Assembly (NCBI RefSeq): GCF_011745365.1
Contig: NW_024468911.1
Span: 3,900,759 to 3,964,758, forward strand
Origin: Cryphonectria parasitica EP155
Lineage: Eukaryota > Ascomycota > Sordariomycetes > Diaporthales > Cryphonectriaceae
Direction: 5' to 3'
DNA: 64,000 bases
In this document: positions 23,607 to 33,996 of the stretch, piece by piece
Numbering within the stretch: position 1 is the first letter of the stretch
How the letters are laid out: every line of letters starts with the position of its first letter
Program-made: the position numbers and the translations under genes
The notes under the pieces: model-generated
What the model was told of the DNA's origin: nothing
The model's database searches: none
The model's input: the letters and a program-made list of their open reading frames with translations, nothing else

Positions 23607-24909
23607 TGTTGTCTAATTGCCAGCGCGAACCGACAAAAGTATTTTCTCTGGTTTCTTCTCCGCGGTCAACACGGAAGCACCAAAATTGGGAGTTTCTTTA
23701 CAAATAAATGAGGGCGCAAGAGAGAAAAGGGATTCTTACAATAGCACTTGGCGGAGTCATGCTTTCTTTGGGAATCAACACTAGTACATGGATCTGTATA
23801 AAAATGGCGCTGGCCCATGAGAGCCATTTCGAGGTTTCCAGGCACCATGGACGAGGCCTCCAGGCTTACGACGAGAAGGAATCGCGGCGTTCTTGTCACA
23901 ACGGCGCAGGCGACAAAGGGACAAGGTGCAAAATGGGTTGGATTGGCTTGACTTTTTTTTTTTTTTGTTCTTCTTTTTGAACAAAATATCGAGAGAGATA
24001 TTAATCAAAGAAAGACCAAAGCAAGACCTTGGGGTCGTCAAATGCGCTTCAAACAGAATTCTGACATAATTTTATTTTACTCTTCATACATACACTTTTT
24101 TGTATTGACGAGACTCTATTTTACACGCGGCTACTCATGTGCTGGGCGACAAGGCAATTTCAAGACTCTGGGCTCCACTTCTGGCCGATCGTCGGCATGT
24201 CAACAAACACCAAAGGAAGAGAGAGAACGGGTTTGTATAAAGGTTTCGAGGTTAAAAAATTTCGTCGTCTATTTGTAAAGAACACACTGCACAAGTCAAG
24301 CCGGCTAGCCACCCTGCGCCATCAACGTCGCCGTCGCCTCCGTCTTTTCTGTCCTTTCTCTAGCGGACCAAACCCACATGAGGTCCTCTCGCCGCTCATA
24401 AGTGAGAGTTACTGGTATACAGAGGTATGCAATGAGAACCTTACACCACTAGGGGTTTCCGAGTATTTTCAATGCTCCTGTCGCCAAATTTTCCCCGGGT
24501 TCAAAAAAAGAGCAAAACAACAAGCAAGAAAAGAAAAATATACCGTACCCGACTTCATACATACTGCCACGCCATGCATCCCTATTTCCACATACACCTC
24601 AAATCTTCCGCTGGTTAACGCACCACTGTCTTAACGTTCAAACTCAGGAGCCTAGCCCCCAGGCCACGCCCTCGGCCGCCCCTCTCTCCCCTAAATATAA
24701 AACAAGGAGAAAGAAAAGGAATGCGACCAGGTCATCGTCCTCAAATGATTCAAGACTTGCCCGTCCGCCCAGCTAATTGTCCAGGTATCCGGTCGGGACC
24801 TCATCAACAAATGGGCTCCACGGAACCGCGTCCCACTGCCTTTGTGCGCAGTTGCGAAGCAGGATGAAGAGGCTCGTGTGGGGTCCTGGGAGCTCCACCT
24901 GGCTGCACT
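23607..24909. other. Convergent 3' intergenic region
   Basis: 1.3 kb between the stops of the SREA-type gene and TVP15. It includes a 15-T homopolymer (about 23947-23961) and an AT-rich stretch 24000-24130. Expect two 3' UTRs. No gene seen. Confidence 0.45.
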
Positions 24910-25626
24910 TTACACCTGCTCTGCGCCCCAGCCGGCGTCGGCCTCCCTCATGTTGGCAGGCGGCTCGATGCTAGGGATGAACTCGAGGACGACATAGCAG
25001 ACGCCGATAAGGCCGACGATCGAGCCGGCGATGATGCGCAGGACGCCGTCGTGCAGCAGGATCGAGCCGACAAAGATGTAGAAGGCGCCACGGCCGATGA
25101 AGGAGAAGAGGAAAGAGGCGTAGCGCGAGACTTGAGGCGGGATCTGGAACTCGAGGAGGCCGGTGGCTGTGGCGGGCGGGCAGGGTTCACCATTGTCAGC
25201 AAACGTGGTCGACATGCCTCCTGCGCGCGGGAAAGAGAAAGGTTAAGAGTAGCTCACCAAGACCAAAGATGATCACGTAGACTCCAATGATGATAGATTG
25301 GCTGGAGGGGGGAAAGGGGGTTTCAGCATTGAGTCGCACAAAGCCTTGTATTAGAAAGAGGCTTGAGAGGAGGGGGGATGAACGTACAAGCTAATGGGGA
25401 AGAACTGCGAGATGCCGCCGAGGACCATGATCACCGCAACCACCAGGTTGACGATGCGACTGCGATTAGTACGCCGCGCGTTAGCAAAAAACACTCAATG
25501 GCCGTGCGAGACATCGTCCGCGCCGCAAGCTGGCAGCTCAAAGGGGTCGCAATTGAAGGTCACATTGGAAGGCTCCTGCCGAGCTCGTGGATGCGCGGAC
25601 ACTCACAAGCTGTCCGAGAAGTCCAT
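24910..25626 (-). CDS. TVP15: Golgi membrane protein TVP15 (COPI-associated family)
   Basis: Small four-helix Golgi membrane protein of the COPI-associated family. It is split into four exons: 25626-25607 (20 nt), 25459-25388, 25301-25258 and 25166-24910; introns are 147, 86 and 91 nt. The assembled 130-residue protein reads MDFSDSFRIVNLVVAVIMVL, then GGISQFFPIS, IIIGVYVIIFGLATGLLEFQ, IPPQVSRYASFLFSFIGRG, FYIFVGSILLHD, GVCYVVLEFIPSIEPP and the conserved C-terminal MREADAGWGAEQV. Four hydrophobic segments are visible. The last exon alone gives a 101-codon open frame starting inside intron 3, but family continuity (FGLATGLLEFQ) supports splicing at 25167. Confidence 0.92.
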
Positions 25627-26600
25627 CTTGATGGTTGAATTTTACGGTCGCAGAGGGTCCGAAGAGCTGACGTCTTGGTTTGGGAAGGGCAAAAAAGAGT
25701 TGCTTGGGCAAAGTAGGGAAGCGTATGGAGGTGTTTTCTCGTGTGGACGGAAAGAGAGGCACTTTTGATAAGCGCAGACGTGGAAAGGGTTTACGTAGGC
25801 GCGAAAAAGATGGGCTTCTCTTCAGGACGCACTTCCTTGCAGCAGCTGAGTTCCAGACCCCTGCGACCCAGCCCCTGACCACCTTTACAACCCTAACCCT
25901 CCTGACGTCACTTTAGTGCCTGAGTAAGTTTTGCTCCCAGTGCCCACCAGAACAAGTCCTCCAAGAGACAGCGCCCGAGAACTGCAAATGCAGATGGAAT
26001 CTGGGACCCCCAAGCTAGGGCACAAGGTTCACAGAGAGCGCAGCTTGACCAATCTACTCTTATCATCTTCCTCACTCACTTCGCTAGTCATGGAACTGGA
26101 GAACTCGTCATCAGGTCATGGGATACATTGGTACCATCAGTTAGTTATTCTTGATGGGTTCAAGGCCATGAAGCGGGCATCATGCAACTGCCCAGCTGTA
26201 CAGCAACAACCACTTGCGATATCTTTGGGCAAGCAATGAATAAGCAAAAGCTGTGAATATATCTGCGAGTGACTCAAAGCACTGGTTGCATTATCGTATG
26301 CTAAACTATCATCACTGTGTTCGCTAAAGAAAAGAGGCCACTGAAATCAAAATTTTCGACCTTCACTTGCTGCATCTCTTCCCCAAAGGTCTTCTCACAT
26401 TCTTGAGCTTCCTACTGTGCCAAGTCTCGGCTCCAGTTCCAGCTCCCGATGCTGTTAAACTCGCTTTGATTTCTCCTAAGCGGCAGTGGCCTCGTTGAAA
26501 AAGGCCGGCTCACTATAACGGAATTGTTAATATTGATGCACTTAGGTCTCGGGGGAGGGACGGCACAAAGCTTGAGCCTGGCCTTGTTCAAGACTGGAAC
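25627..26600. promoter_or_regulatory. TVP15 promoter and arg-2 3' flank
   Basis: 974 bp between two minus-strand genes. About 260-290 bp upstream of the TVP15 start lie a double CCCTAA telomere-like box (25889-25900) and a perfect TGACGTCA palindrome (25903-25910). No gene is evident between 25920 and 26600. Confidence 0.4.
25889..25910. promoter_or_regulatory. Telo-box-like repeat next to an ATF/CREB-type palindrome
   Basis: AACCCTAACCCT is followed two bases later by the palindrome TGACGTCA, upstream of TVP15. The first resembles a telomere repeat or Tbf1-type box; the second is the consensus of bZIP factors of the ATF/CREB family. Binding is not shown. Confidence 0.35.
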
Positions 26601-28084
26601 TTACACTCCAACACGCTCCTTGGACAAGAGCTCCAGGAGAAGACCAGATGGCCGGTTGTCCTTGTACACCTTCTGGCTATCCTTGAACGTCTTCACGTCC
26701 TGGAGGTACCGATCAAAGAGGTACGAGCTGTCCATGGGACCGCCCTTAGCCTCAGGATGGAACTGCGTTGAGAAAATCGGTCGAGTCTTGTGCATCATCC
26801 CTGAACCCCTGTTAGTCTATGCCTGAACAATGGAACTCTTGTAAACCTTCTTACCCTCATTACTCCCGTCGTTCAGATTGACAAAGTACTCCTTGAAGTC
26901 AGGGTGCAGTGTGCTGGTGTCGACAGCGTAGCCGTGGTTCTGGCTCGTGATATGGCATTGACCCGTAGTCAAATCCAGAGCCGGAATGTTGTGTGCACGG
27001 TTGCCGTACTTCATCTTGATCGTGCGAGCACCCGTGGCCAGGGCCAGCAGTTGGTGACCCAGGCAGATTCCCATGATCGGAACTGACGAAGTCTCGATCA
27101 ACCGAGCGAGGTTGTAGATGGTATCCTGGCAGTGAGTCGGGTCACCTGGGCCGTTGGAGATGAAGACGCCATCCACCTCGTCTGCGACCTTGTGGACCGG
27201 GTAGTTGTACGGCAGAACCGTCACAGTCGCTCCTCGACTGATCAGGCTGCGCAGGATGTTCTCCTTCACTCCGCAGTCGATCAAAGCCACGTGGAAGGTG
27301 GAGTTGGGTGCTGAGACGACAAAGGGCGCCTTGGTGCTCACCTTCTTCACGAGGTTGATCTGGCCGGGGTCGGTGAAGCTTTCGTCCTCGTCGGCATCGT
27401 ACTCGTCACCAATGGAGATCCTTGCCAGAGAGGAGCCCTGCTCCCGAAGATGTGTGACAATAGCACGAGTGTCGACACCGGAAATGGCGGGCACTCCCTC
27501 CCTCGCGCACCAGTCGCCCAAGCTCTCCACAGCAGTCCAATGGCTGTATTTCTTAGCCACATCCGACACAACAATTCCAGCGCACTGGATGTGAGGGGAC
27601 TCGAAGTACTGCAAAAGGTTGTACTTGTCGCGGACATTCGAGGGGACACCGTAGTTGCCGATGAGAGGCTGGGTGAAGACCAAGATTTGGCCACGATATG
27701 AGGGATCGGTCATAGATTCAGGGTAACCGACCAGGGAGGTGGTAAAGACGGCCTCTCCGGAGATGTTGGAGTTGGCGCCAAAAGCAGTGCCATGGAAGAC
27801 GGGACCATCCTAACTTGGGGGATTAGTGGGGAGGAACTCCCAAAAGAGGCTTATCAGGAGCAGTAGGGCTCTCGTACCCGGATAGTGAAGGTGGCATCGA
27901 GGCCGTCCACAGGAGCCGTAGCCCGAGACCTGCGGATCGGCATCTCCCTTCCCTTGCTGCCAGCAAATGCCTGCTTGCTCGCGAATCGAGCCTGGCCCAC
28001 AAAGGGGCGGAAACGGAGCGCCATGCCTGCGGCACCGGTGGCCGAAGGCTTACCGGCGGCGGCGACGAAGACGCGAGAGAACAT
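26601..28084 (-). CDS. arg-2: Arginine-specific carbamoyl-phosphate synthase small (glutaminase) subunit, mitochondrial
   Basis: Supplies ammonia from glutamine to the large subunit for carbamoyl phosphate in arginine synthesis. Exons read 28084-27878, 27809-26855 and 26800-26601; introns are 68 and 54 nt. The 453-residue product equals the length of N. crassa ARG-2. Residues 1 to about 40 are Arg/Ala/Ser-rich without acids, fitting a mitochondrial presequence. The N-terminal small-subunit domain follows ([15 protein letters not shown]). The class I glutaminase domain has the nucleophile Cys near residue 317 in GICLGHQ and the His/Glu pair in FHPEA near 401. Upstream lies an arginine attenuator peptide with its stop 54 nt before this ATG, so translation is probably arginine-repressed. 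Pyrimidine-specific paralogues are fused to other domains; this one is free-standing. Confidence 0.96.
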
Positions 28085-28138
28085 GTCGTTTAGGTTTCAG
28101 GTGGTAGATGTTCAGGGCAGGTTGGCAGTAGAGCAGCT

Positions 28139-28449
28139 TCAAGCTGTGAGAGACCTCCACAGATGGTCTGAGATGCCACAAGAGTCAGCATGCGGGGCGG
28201 TGAGTCAAGCAATGAATCGCCCGGGACAACGAACCTGAGAGATAGTCCTAGAGAGGGGGGGCAATCAGCAATTGAGCTTCGTTGAGATAACAACCATGTC
28301 TCCTCCGAGACGTCAAGGCATCGCTGCCGTACCAGGACAGCTTGTCAAAGCTGCCCAAGACGGGAATTGAGCCATGCCAAGATACGAGACGGTGAGACCT
28401 TGGGAAGGTGACGTACCTGAGAGGTAAACTCTGACGGGCGCCCGTTCAT
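28139..28449 (-). CDS. Arginine attenuator peptide (AAP) leader reading frame
   Basis: Short upstream frame of 24 codons in the arg-2 leader. It is split into three exons: 28449-28417 (33 nt), 28247-28235 (13 nt) and 28167-28139 (29 nt), separated by introns of 169 and 67 nt. The peptide begins MNGRPSEFTSQ, continues DYLS from the micro-exon and ends DHLWRSLTA, then TGA. Asp12, known to be essential for stalling in N. crassa and yeast AAP, is the first codon of the micro-exon. Known AAPs stall the ribosome at their stop codon when arginine is high, blocking re-scanning to the main start. The second intron has an unusual GTTCGT donor, but only this splice gives the conserved sequence. Confidence 0.93.
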
Positions 28450-29918
28450 AAGGGCTGATTGTCTGGGGTAAACAGGAGGGTTGTGATCAGATTTGAAGCA
28501 TTGATGCTGTGAGGTGGAAGAGGGTGTGTGGTTGAGTGTCTTATGGCTGTGGGTGTTGCTGGGTTGTGGTTTGTGGGAGGTGAGAGAAAAGAAGTAGATT
28601 GGGGAACGCGAGGGAATATGAAGAAACAAAGAGTCATTGGCAGTTGCCCTATCGCAGCGCTGAAATTGGCGTCGCCCAATGGGGGCGCTAGGGAAAGGTT
28701 TTTTTTTTTTTTGTTCCCTCTTTTGAGCACTGCAGCTGTGAGCAAGCAGAGCTCGGCGGTGGGGCAACGTCATCCCTCTCTGTTCTTCTAGGGTGTGGCC
28801 CCCTGAGGCCCCCACTGAGACCCATTCCCGTTCCCCTGGATCGGTCCCTTGGATCTGAAAATGGCGGGGCTCGTGGCAACCTTTCTACCTCCGACATCGA
28901 AGCTTATCGCCCAGCCGTCCAACGGAATCTATTGTGTCACGTAAAATCGCCAGCTCACTTCTTGATCGACACATTGATCATGACGTCTCGTCCGTCGTCC
29001 TTTGTAACGATGACAACTCTTCTCCAGCCCTGTGTCCCATGGAGCCGCTGAAGTGGATTGAGTCTAAGGCGTCGGCCGGAGCGGTACTAATCTGCTTTAT
29101 GCTGCTTACTAGCTGTTGGGGTGGTATGAAGGTGTGTGCTGGTATAATGTGGACGTGCGCTCTTCTGAGCATGGTCCAAATATGAATCGGGGTCTCTCCT
29201 CGAGGATGATGAGCTGCTGGTGCAAGTTTTATGGGCATTATGGGCATTGTGTGTACATGTGTTGGCCGTTTGACTTGGTTTGGTGGTCCATTTCCCATGT
29301 CTGACATGTTCACTTAGGAGCAGGCGCTCTGGAGAGCAATATGCAATATACCATAGCAGATGTCGCTTGTCCTTGTTGATGCGTCATGTGCCCCCCTTCA
29401 TCCTGACACCAATATTCCTCTAATCAGTCATGATGGTGAAGCAAAGCTGTGCAAGGCAGCTTCTACTTAGCAAACTTCTGGGAGACGAAAGGCTTAAAAG
29501 TCCAAGAATCAACGAATGTTACTTCAGCAAGACAAGGGTAATATCATTCATTAATTTCTCTGGCAAATCTTCGTGGCAAGAGACACTTGCTACCAAAGCA
29601 CCACCTACTTAACATGGGATGACTTACTCAATTATGTGAGCCTCATGGCGACAGTCAACTGTTCCCCCACAAATTCTTGGGTGAGTTGGTCCTTAGTGTT
29701 GGCACAACACTCACATGTCGTGTAATGCAAATTCTTCTATGAGTTTTTTGTCTTTCTTTCCTTTGTTTTATATATACCTCTCACGATGGCCTGCCTGACG
29801 GAGACGGATGCCCCAATGTGAAGTTGAAAGATAATAAGCTGTATCCGCTGGCCCCCGTATACGCTGGTGCGCCGTGCCCCCGAGGTTTATACAATCACAT
29901 ACAGTGCGATAGGCTCTC
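28450..29918. promoter_or_regulatory. arg-2 promoter and ETF-beta 3' flank
   Basis: 1.47 kb between two minus-strand genes. The arg-2 side has CT/CCA-rich leader sequence and a poly-T run at 28699-28711 (poly-A on the sense strand). From 28900 to 29900 no coding signal was seen. Confidence 0.4.
28631..28637 (-). promoter_or_regulatory. Possible CPC1/Gcn4 site upstream of arg-2
   Basis: On the minus strand this reads ATGACTC, six of the seven bases of the bZIP amino-acid-control site TGACTCA plus the favoured flanking A. It lies about 180 bp upstream of the attenuator start. A full TGASTCA palindrome also occurs at 28201-28207 but falls inside the second leader intron. General control of arg-2 by CPC1 is known in N. 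crassa; the site here is inferred. Confidence 0.35.
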
Positions 29919-30901
29919 TTAGATGGCACCGAGTTCCTTGAGCTTCGCCACGAGACCGTCCACGTCCTCGACCTTACCACCACCCTGCCTTGGTGCCGGC
30001 TCTGTATCTCAATTAGCAACCAGTCCATAGGGTTTAAGAAATCAAACCACTCCCCAGAAAGGGAGGAGTCCACCACGTTTAGACCTACCAGTAACCTTCA
30101 ACACCTTCAACCGCCTCTGGTTCTCAACGCCAAAGTCGCCCAAGGTCTTCTTCTCCAGCGGCTTCTTCTTGGCCTTCATGATGTTCGGCAGGCTGGCGTA
30201 ACGCGGCTCATTCAACCGCAGATCCGTCGTCACCACCATGGGCAGCTTTCCCCTGACTGTCTCGACGCCCCCGTCCACCTCCCGCGTGACGCTCACGCTG
30301 TCACCCTCGCCGAACTCGACCTTGCTCGCCTGCGTGGCCTGGCCCCACCCCAGCAGGCCCGCGAGCATCTGGCCCGTCTGCCCGGCGTCGTCGTCGATGC
30401 TCTGCTTCCCGAGGATCACGAGGTTGCTCTTCTCGTTCTCGGCCGCCTTCTTCAGCAGCTTCGCCACCGTCAGCGGCTCCAGGTCCTCCCCCTCCTTGAC
30501 GTCAACGTGGATCGCCCGGTCCGCGCCCATGGCCATCGCCGTGCGCAGGACGTCCTGCGCCTTGGTCGGCCCTGCGCTGATCACGCAAATGTCCTCGACG
30601 CCGCCCGGGGCCGTCTTCTTCTCGCGGATACGCACCGACTCCTCGATGGACAGCTCGTCGAATGGGTTCATGCTGTGCTTGACGCCGGCGGTCTCGACCC
30701 CTGTCTGGGCTTTGTTTACGCGTGGTTTGACCTGAGAGGGTTCATGGCCGGCCTTGGGTTAGCTGGGCGCATACAGTCCGGGATCAGATCGCTCCGCCAG
30801 AGCCCGGGCCCAGGAAGCCCCCCCCCGGGGGGGGGGGGGAGATGGCTTACCGCATAGTCAATGACCCGCTTGACGGGCACGAGTATTCGCAAGGCAGACA
30901 T
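29919..30901 (-). CDS. Electron transfer flavoprotein subunit beta
   Basis: Beta subunit of the mitochondrial ETF, which passes electrons from acyl-CoA and other dehydrogenases to ETF-ubiquinone oxidoreductase. Exons read 30901-30851, 30731-30089 and 30001-29919; introns are 119 and 87 nt. The 258-residue product has the family opening [14 protein letters not shown] (exon 1) joined to VKPRV, then [37 protein letters not shown], and the ETF-beta signature region [22 protein letters not shown]. Length is as expected (about 255). Intron 1 carries a pure C-then-G homopolymer block 12 nt inside the donor. Yeast orthologue is Cir1. Confidence 0.95.
30818..30839. repeat. C9G13 homopolymer block in ETF-beta intron 1
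   Basis: Nine C followed directly by thirteen G, without interruption. The run could fold as a near-perfect GC hairpin or as a G-quadruplex, and it is 12 nt from the donor splice site at 30850. It may also be an assembly or sequencing length error. Confidence 0.9.
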
Positions 30902-31487
30902 CTTGACAGGTGCGACCTTGCTCAATGAATTGCAAGCCGGCAGGGTTGGAGCAGAGGAGGAATCGACGGTTGAAGATGCGGCATCGTTGAATGGAAATTG
31001 ACCTCGGGTACGCAAGGCCAAGGAAATCGGCGAAAGGCTCCTCTGCGGCTACCACCGGTCTCGGCGAGCCAGACCCTTGCATTGGACGCTACCAGGATCG
31101 CGCAGCACGGCAGTTTCCTCCCCAATATGACGTTTTCACATGCTACCACTGCTCTCGAGCGTGTCTATTGATATTCTCTTCCTTTAATCTAATGAGAATG
31201 CTGGCTACAGATTTGGAGTGTTCCCGACCAGGACTCCCTCCTGGAGGTTTACATGTATGTGATGATCCATAAATAGGCTTTCTCGAGAAAATTCCGAGAT
31301 TCGGAATTGGGAAGCACCTTCGAATTGGCTCGGTCAGAGCAGCCCGCCGTTGTATACAGTACAATGCACCCTCACACCGCGCCTAAACAACCTAGAGAAT
31401 AAATAGATAATATACTGAAATATACCAGCCCGTATTGGCCGACGACGAAGAGGGGGCGGCCAAGACGCCTGCTACCCGATCCTCAAA
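30902..31487. promoter_or_regulatory. ETF-beta promoter and ArfGAP 3' flank
   Basis: 586 bp between two minus-strand genes; no coding signal and no repeat. An AT-rich patch (about 31380-31430) close to the ArfGAP stop probably belongs to its 3' UTR. Confidence 0.4.
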
Positions 31488-32821
31488 TCACCAATCATCC
31501 CATTCATCCTGACCCTTCTTGTTTGCTGCTGCCGCGGCACCCCCAGACGACCCTTTGCCCATAGCAGATGTCCCGATAGAGTTGCCTTGCTTCTTCCGCT
31601 GGTCAGCGGCTGACGCAAAGTCGTCCCAGAAGGCCTTCTTGCTCTCGTCCAGGGGCGCGGTTGTTCTGCGGGAAGGTTGACCGTCCGATCCTTCGACAAA
31701 CTTATTGAAGCCCTCCTGTGCGTTACGTGCACCCGCCTGGGCCGACTGCGCGATGCGGCCGCCAAAAGTCCTGGCCTGAGCTGCGAAGTCCGACTCTCCA
31801 AGCTGTAGAGCGTACGATCAGTACTCGCTTTGTTTTCCTTTGACAGTTTGCAACGTGAGCTGTGAGACGTAACATACCTGCTTGGTTGTGGGCTGGATGA
31901 AATCCTTGTTCACAGAGGTGGCAGTCTTGGTCACAGTGGATGAAAACCACCCGAAGCCCTTGGTGATAGCCGCAAGGGGATCCTTCTGCAGGTCCTCGAG
32001 CTTAGGCAGCTCCTTCTCCTGCTTCGGGGCTGGCGTGTTGCCAAACCCGGCGTATTTTCCGCCCTGGTTCGGCGGCAGGTCCTCTGGCCTCGATGCATTG
32101 GTCGCGCCCAGGCTCTCAAAATACTTGTCATCCACCTTGACCTTCCCGCCCGCCGTGCTGGGGCTTTGCGGCCTGTTGTTTGCCGTGCCACTCAATGGCG
32201 TCGCCGCCCTCGAACCGTTCCCTCCTGGCGCCAGACCCTTTGTCTGCAGTGTAGACGGCGCAGGTGTACTCTTCCTCTCGCCGGGGACATATTCCTTGCC
32301 CTCAACTTTGGCGCTCAGTCTTTCCTTCCATTCCTCACCAGCAGCGCCGTTGTATCTCTCTGCAATTGTGGCGTCGTCCCATGTGAGCCCTCTCATCTGC
32401 GTATCCTCATGCTCGTCAAAGAACTTCTTCCAATTATCGTTTCCTCCCAGCCTCATACGCTCGATCTCGACAGGCTTGAACGCATCCATAGAGATGGATC
32501 TGACGAAGGAGATGTGCACGCCCAGCCCGCGGTGCACGCCAGCGCAAGACAGGCAGATGAAGATACCGAATTTCGGAGAGGCCCATTGCGGCGAGGGGGC
32601 GTTGCAGTCGCAGCAGAGTGAGTTTCCTGATTCCTTCTGGATGGCAAGGAGCTATATTAGGCGGTGCCTGCGTCAGCGTCTAGGAAGGCGGTAAGAGTGC
32701 AGGAGGATATTGGGGAGAAGACCAGCTGTCACGTATATCGCGCGGGGTTGTGCTTTGTCTTCAAGCTGCGCACCTTTGACCTTGTCTCTGGATCAACCTC
32801 CCACATGGCTTTCGAAGCCAT
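31488..32821 (-). CDS. GCS1: ADP-ribosylation factor GTPase-activating protein (GCS1/ARFGAP1 type)
   Basis: Stimulates GTP hydrolysis by Arf1 in COPI vesicle formation. Exons read 32821-32774, 32651-31878 and 31802-31488; introns are 122 and 75 nt, all phase 0. The 378-residue product starts MASKAMWEVDPETRSK and continues LLAIQKESGN. The zinc finger is C-x2-C-x16-C-x2-C (CCDC to CLSC) followed by the catalytic arginine in GVHRGLGVHISFVRS. Residues 100-250 are Ser/Pro/Gly-rich. Two amphipathic, Ser/Thr- and Phe/Trp-rich segments (GFGWFSSTVTKTATSV, and after intron 2 FGGRIAQSAQAGARNAQEGF) resemble the ALPS-type lipid-packing sensors of ARFGAP1. It ends DEWDDW, a typical acidic tryptophan motif for coat binding. 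Confidence 0.94.
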
Positions 32822-33996
32822 GGCAGGCCACTGTGCTCTCTCTCACGGCCGGTCTCCTGAAAACCTGTGTTGTCGTGGTTGGGAGACTATGGAAGCTGAA
32901 TTTGGTCGTCCGCGTGGAACCCTTGTCAGGAGGTGGCAGGGAACGAGTCCCGGAAAGCGGGGACAACTTGACGCTTGAATGAACCGGCTGGCTGTATCAA
33001 GCTCTGCTGAAGACCAGACTCTTTGAGGGTGGCCTCGATGTTCGTACAGGTTTGGAAAGGTGTTTGTCGCTTGTCGTGTGGTTGGAATGGGAGATGTTTG
33101 GAAGTGCAAGGGGAGATCATCTGGAATTGGAATTGCGCAACCAATGGCAGCGCAAGCCGGAAATAAGTGTCGGCCTAGACCTCAGACACCAACGACCACC
33201 CCGGCGACCCTAACACGCATCGCTACGGACATGGCCATCACAAAGAAGGCCACCAAAACCACTTCGCGTGCGGAGACACGGTAATACTCGATCTGATGTC
33301 TAGAGAGACCAGGCTCCGATTGTTATTATGAATGCGATGAAGTTCACTCGCATCGCCGACTTTATGCATTAGGCGCAGCACTGTGATCCATCTCTGCGTG
33401 CCTGGATAGGATTGGCTAGGGGCCGGAGCGGTGCAAGGTCTACAGACGGGATCATTGTAGCACCGTGGTGATAATTACTGTTTGTTCTTTGTTTCCTTTT
33501 CTGTCCGGTAATTCTGTTTGCTGTCCACCCCGAATCAGTCCATCGCCAAAAGGCTGCTCAAGCTTTTCCCATTTTTGCATCAACTTTTCCGAATGCGCAA
33601 ACCCCGTTCCAGAATGCGAATAGAATACAGGCCGGGAAGGAGAAAGAAAATATCAATACGCAGACGTGCGAGTGGGCGAAAGAAATATGCTCTCGTGGGA
33701 ATTCATCTGTGCAGTCATATAGATAAAAAAGAGACAATGGAGATCCTCCTGATGCCCTCCACACCTCAGCGCCTTCGAGAGACGCCAGAAGTCTCATCCC
33801 GTCCCGATCATCATGTCCCACAAAGCCAGAAGAATCCTCAAACTGGACGTCGAATCATGATGTAGTTGCAAGTGCACCAAAAGTGATAACTCTGAGTCTG
33901 CCGTCATCATGATCATCCCAGAAACGCCACCCGAATTGGGAGAGGCTTGGTCAATGATGATATGAAGATGAATGTTCGGTTCGTGCTGAGCAGCGC
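32822..33996. other. Intergenic region between two minus-strand genes
   Basis: 1.17 kb holding the ArfGAP promoter and the 3' UTR of the two-RRM protein. A pyrimidine-rich tract near 33480-33510 and an A-rich patch near 33660 were seen; no gene, repeat or RNA was recognised. Confidence 0.4.
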
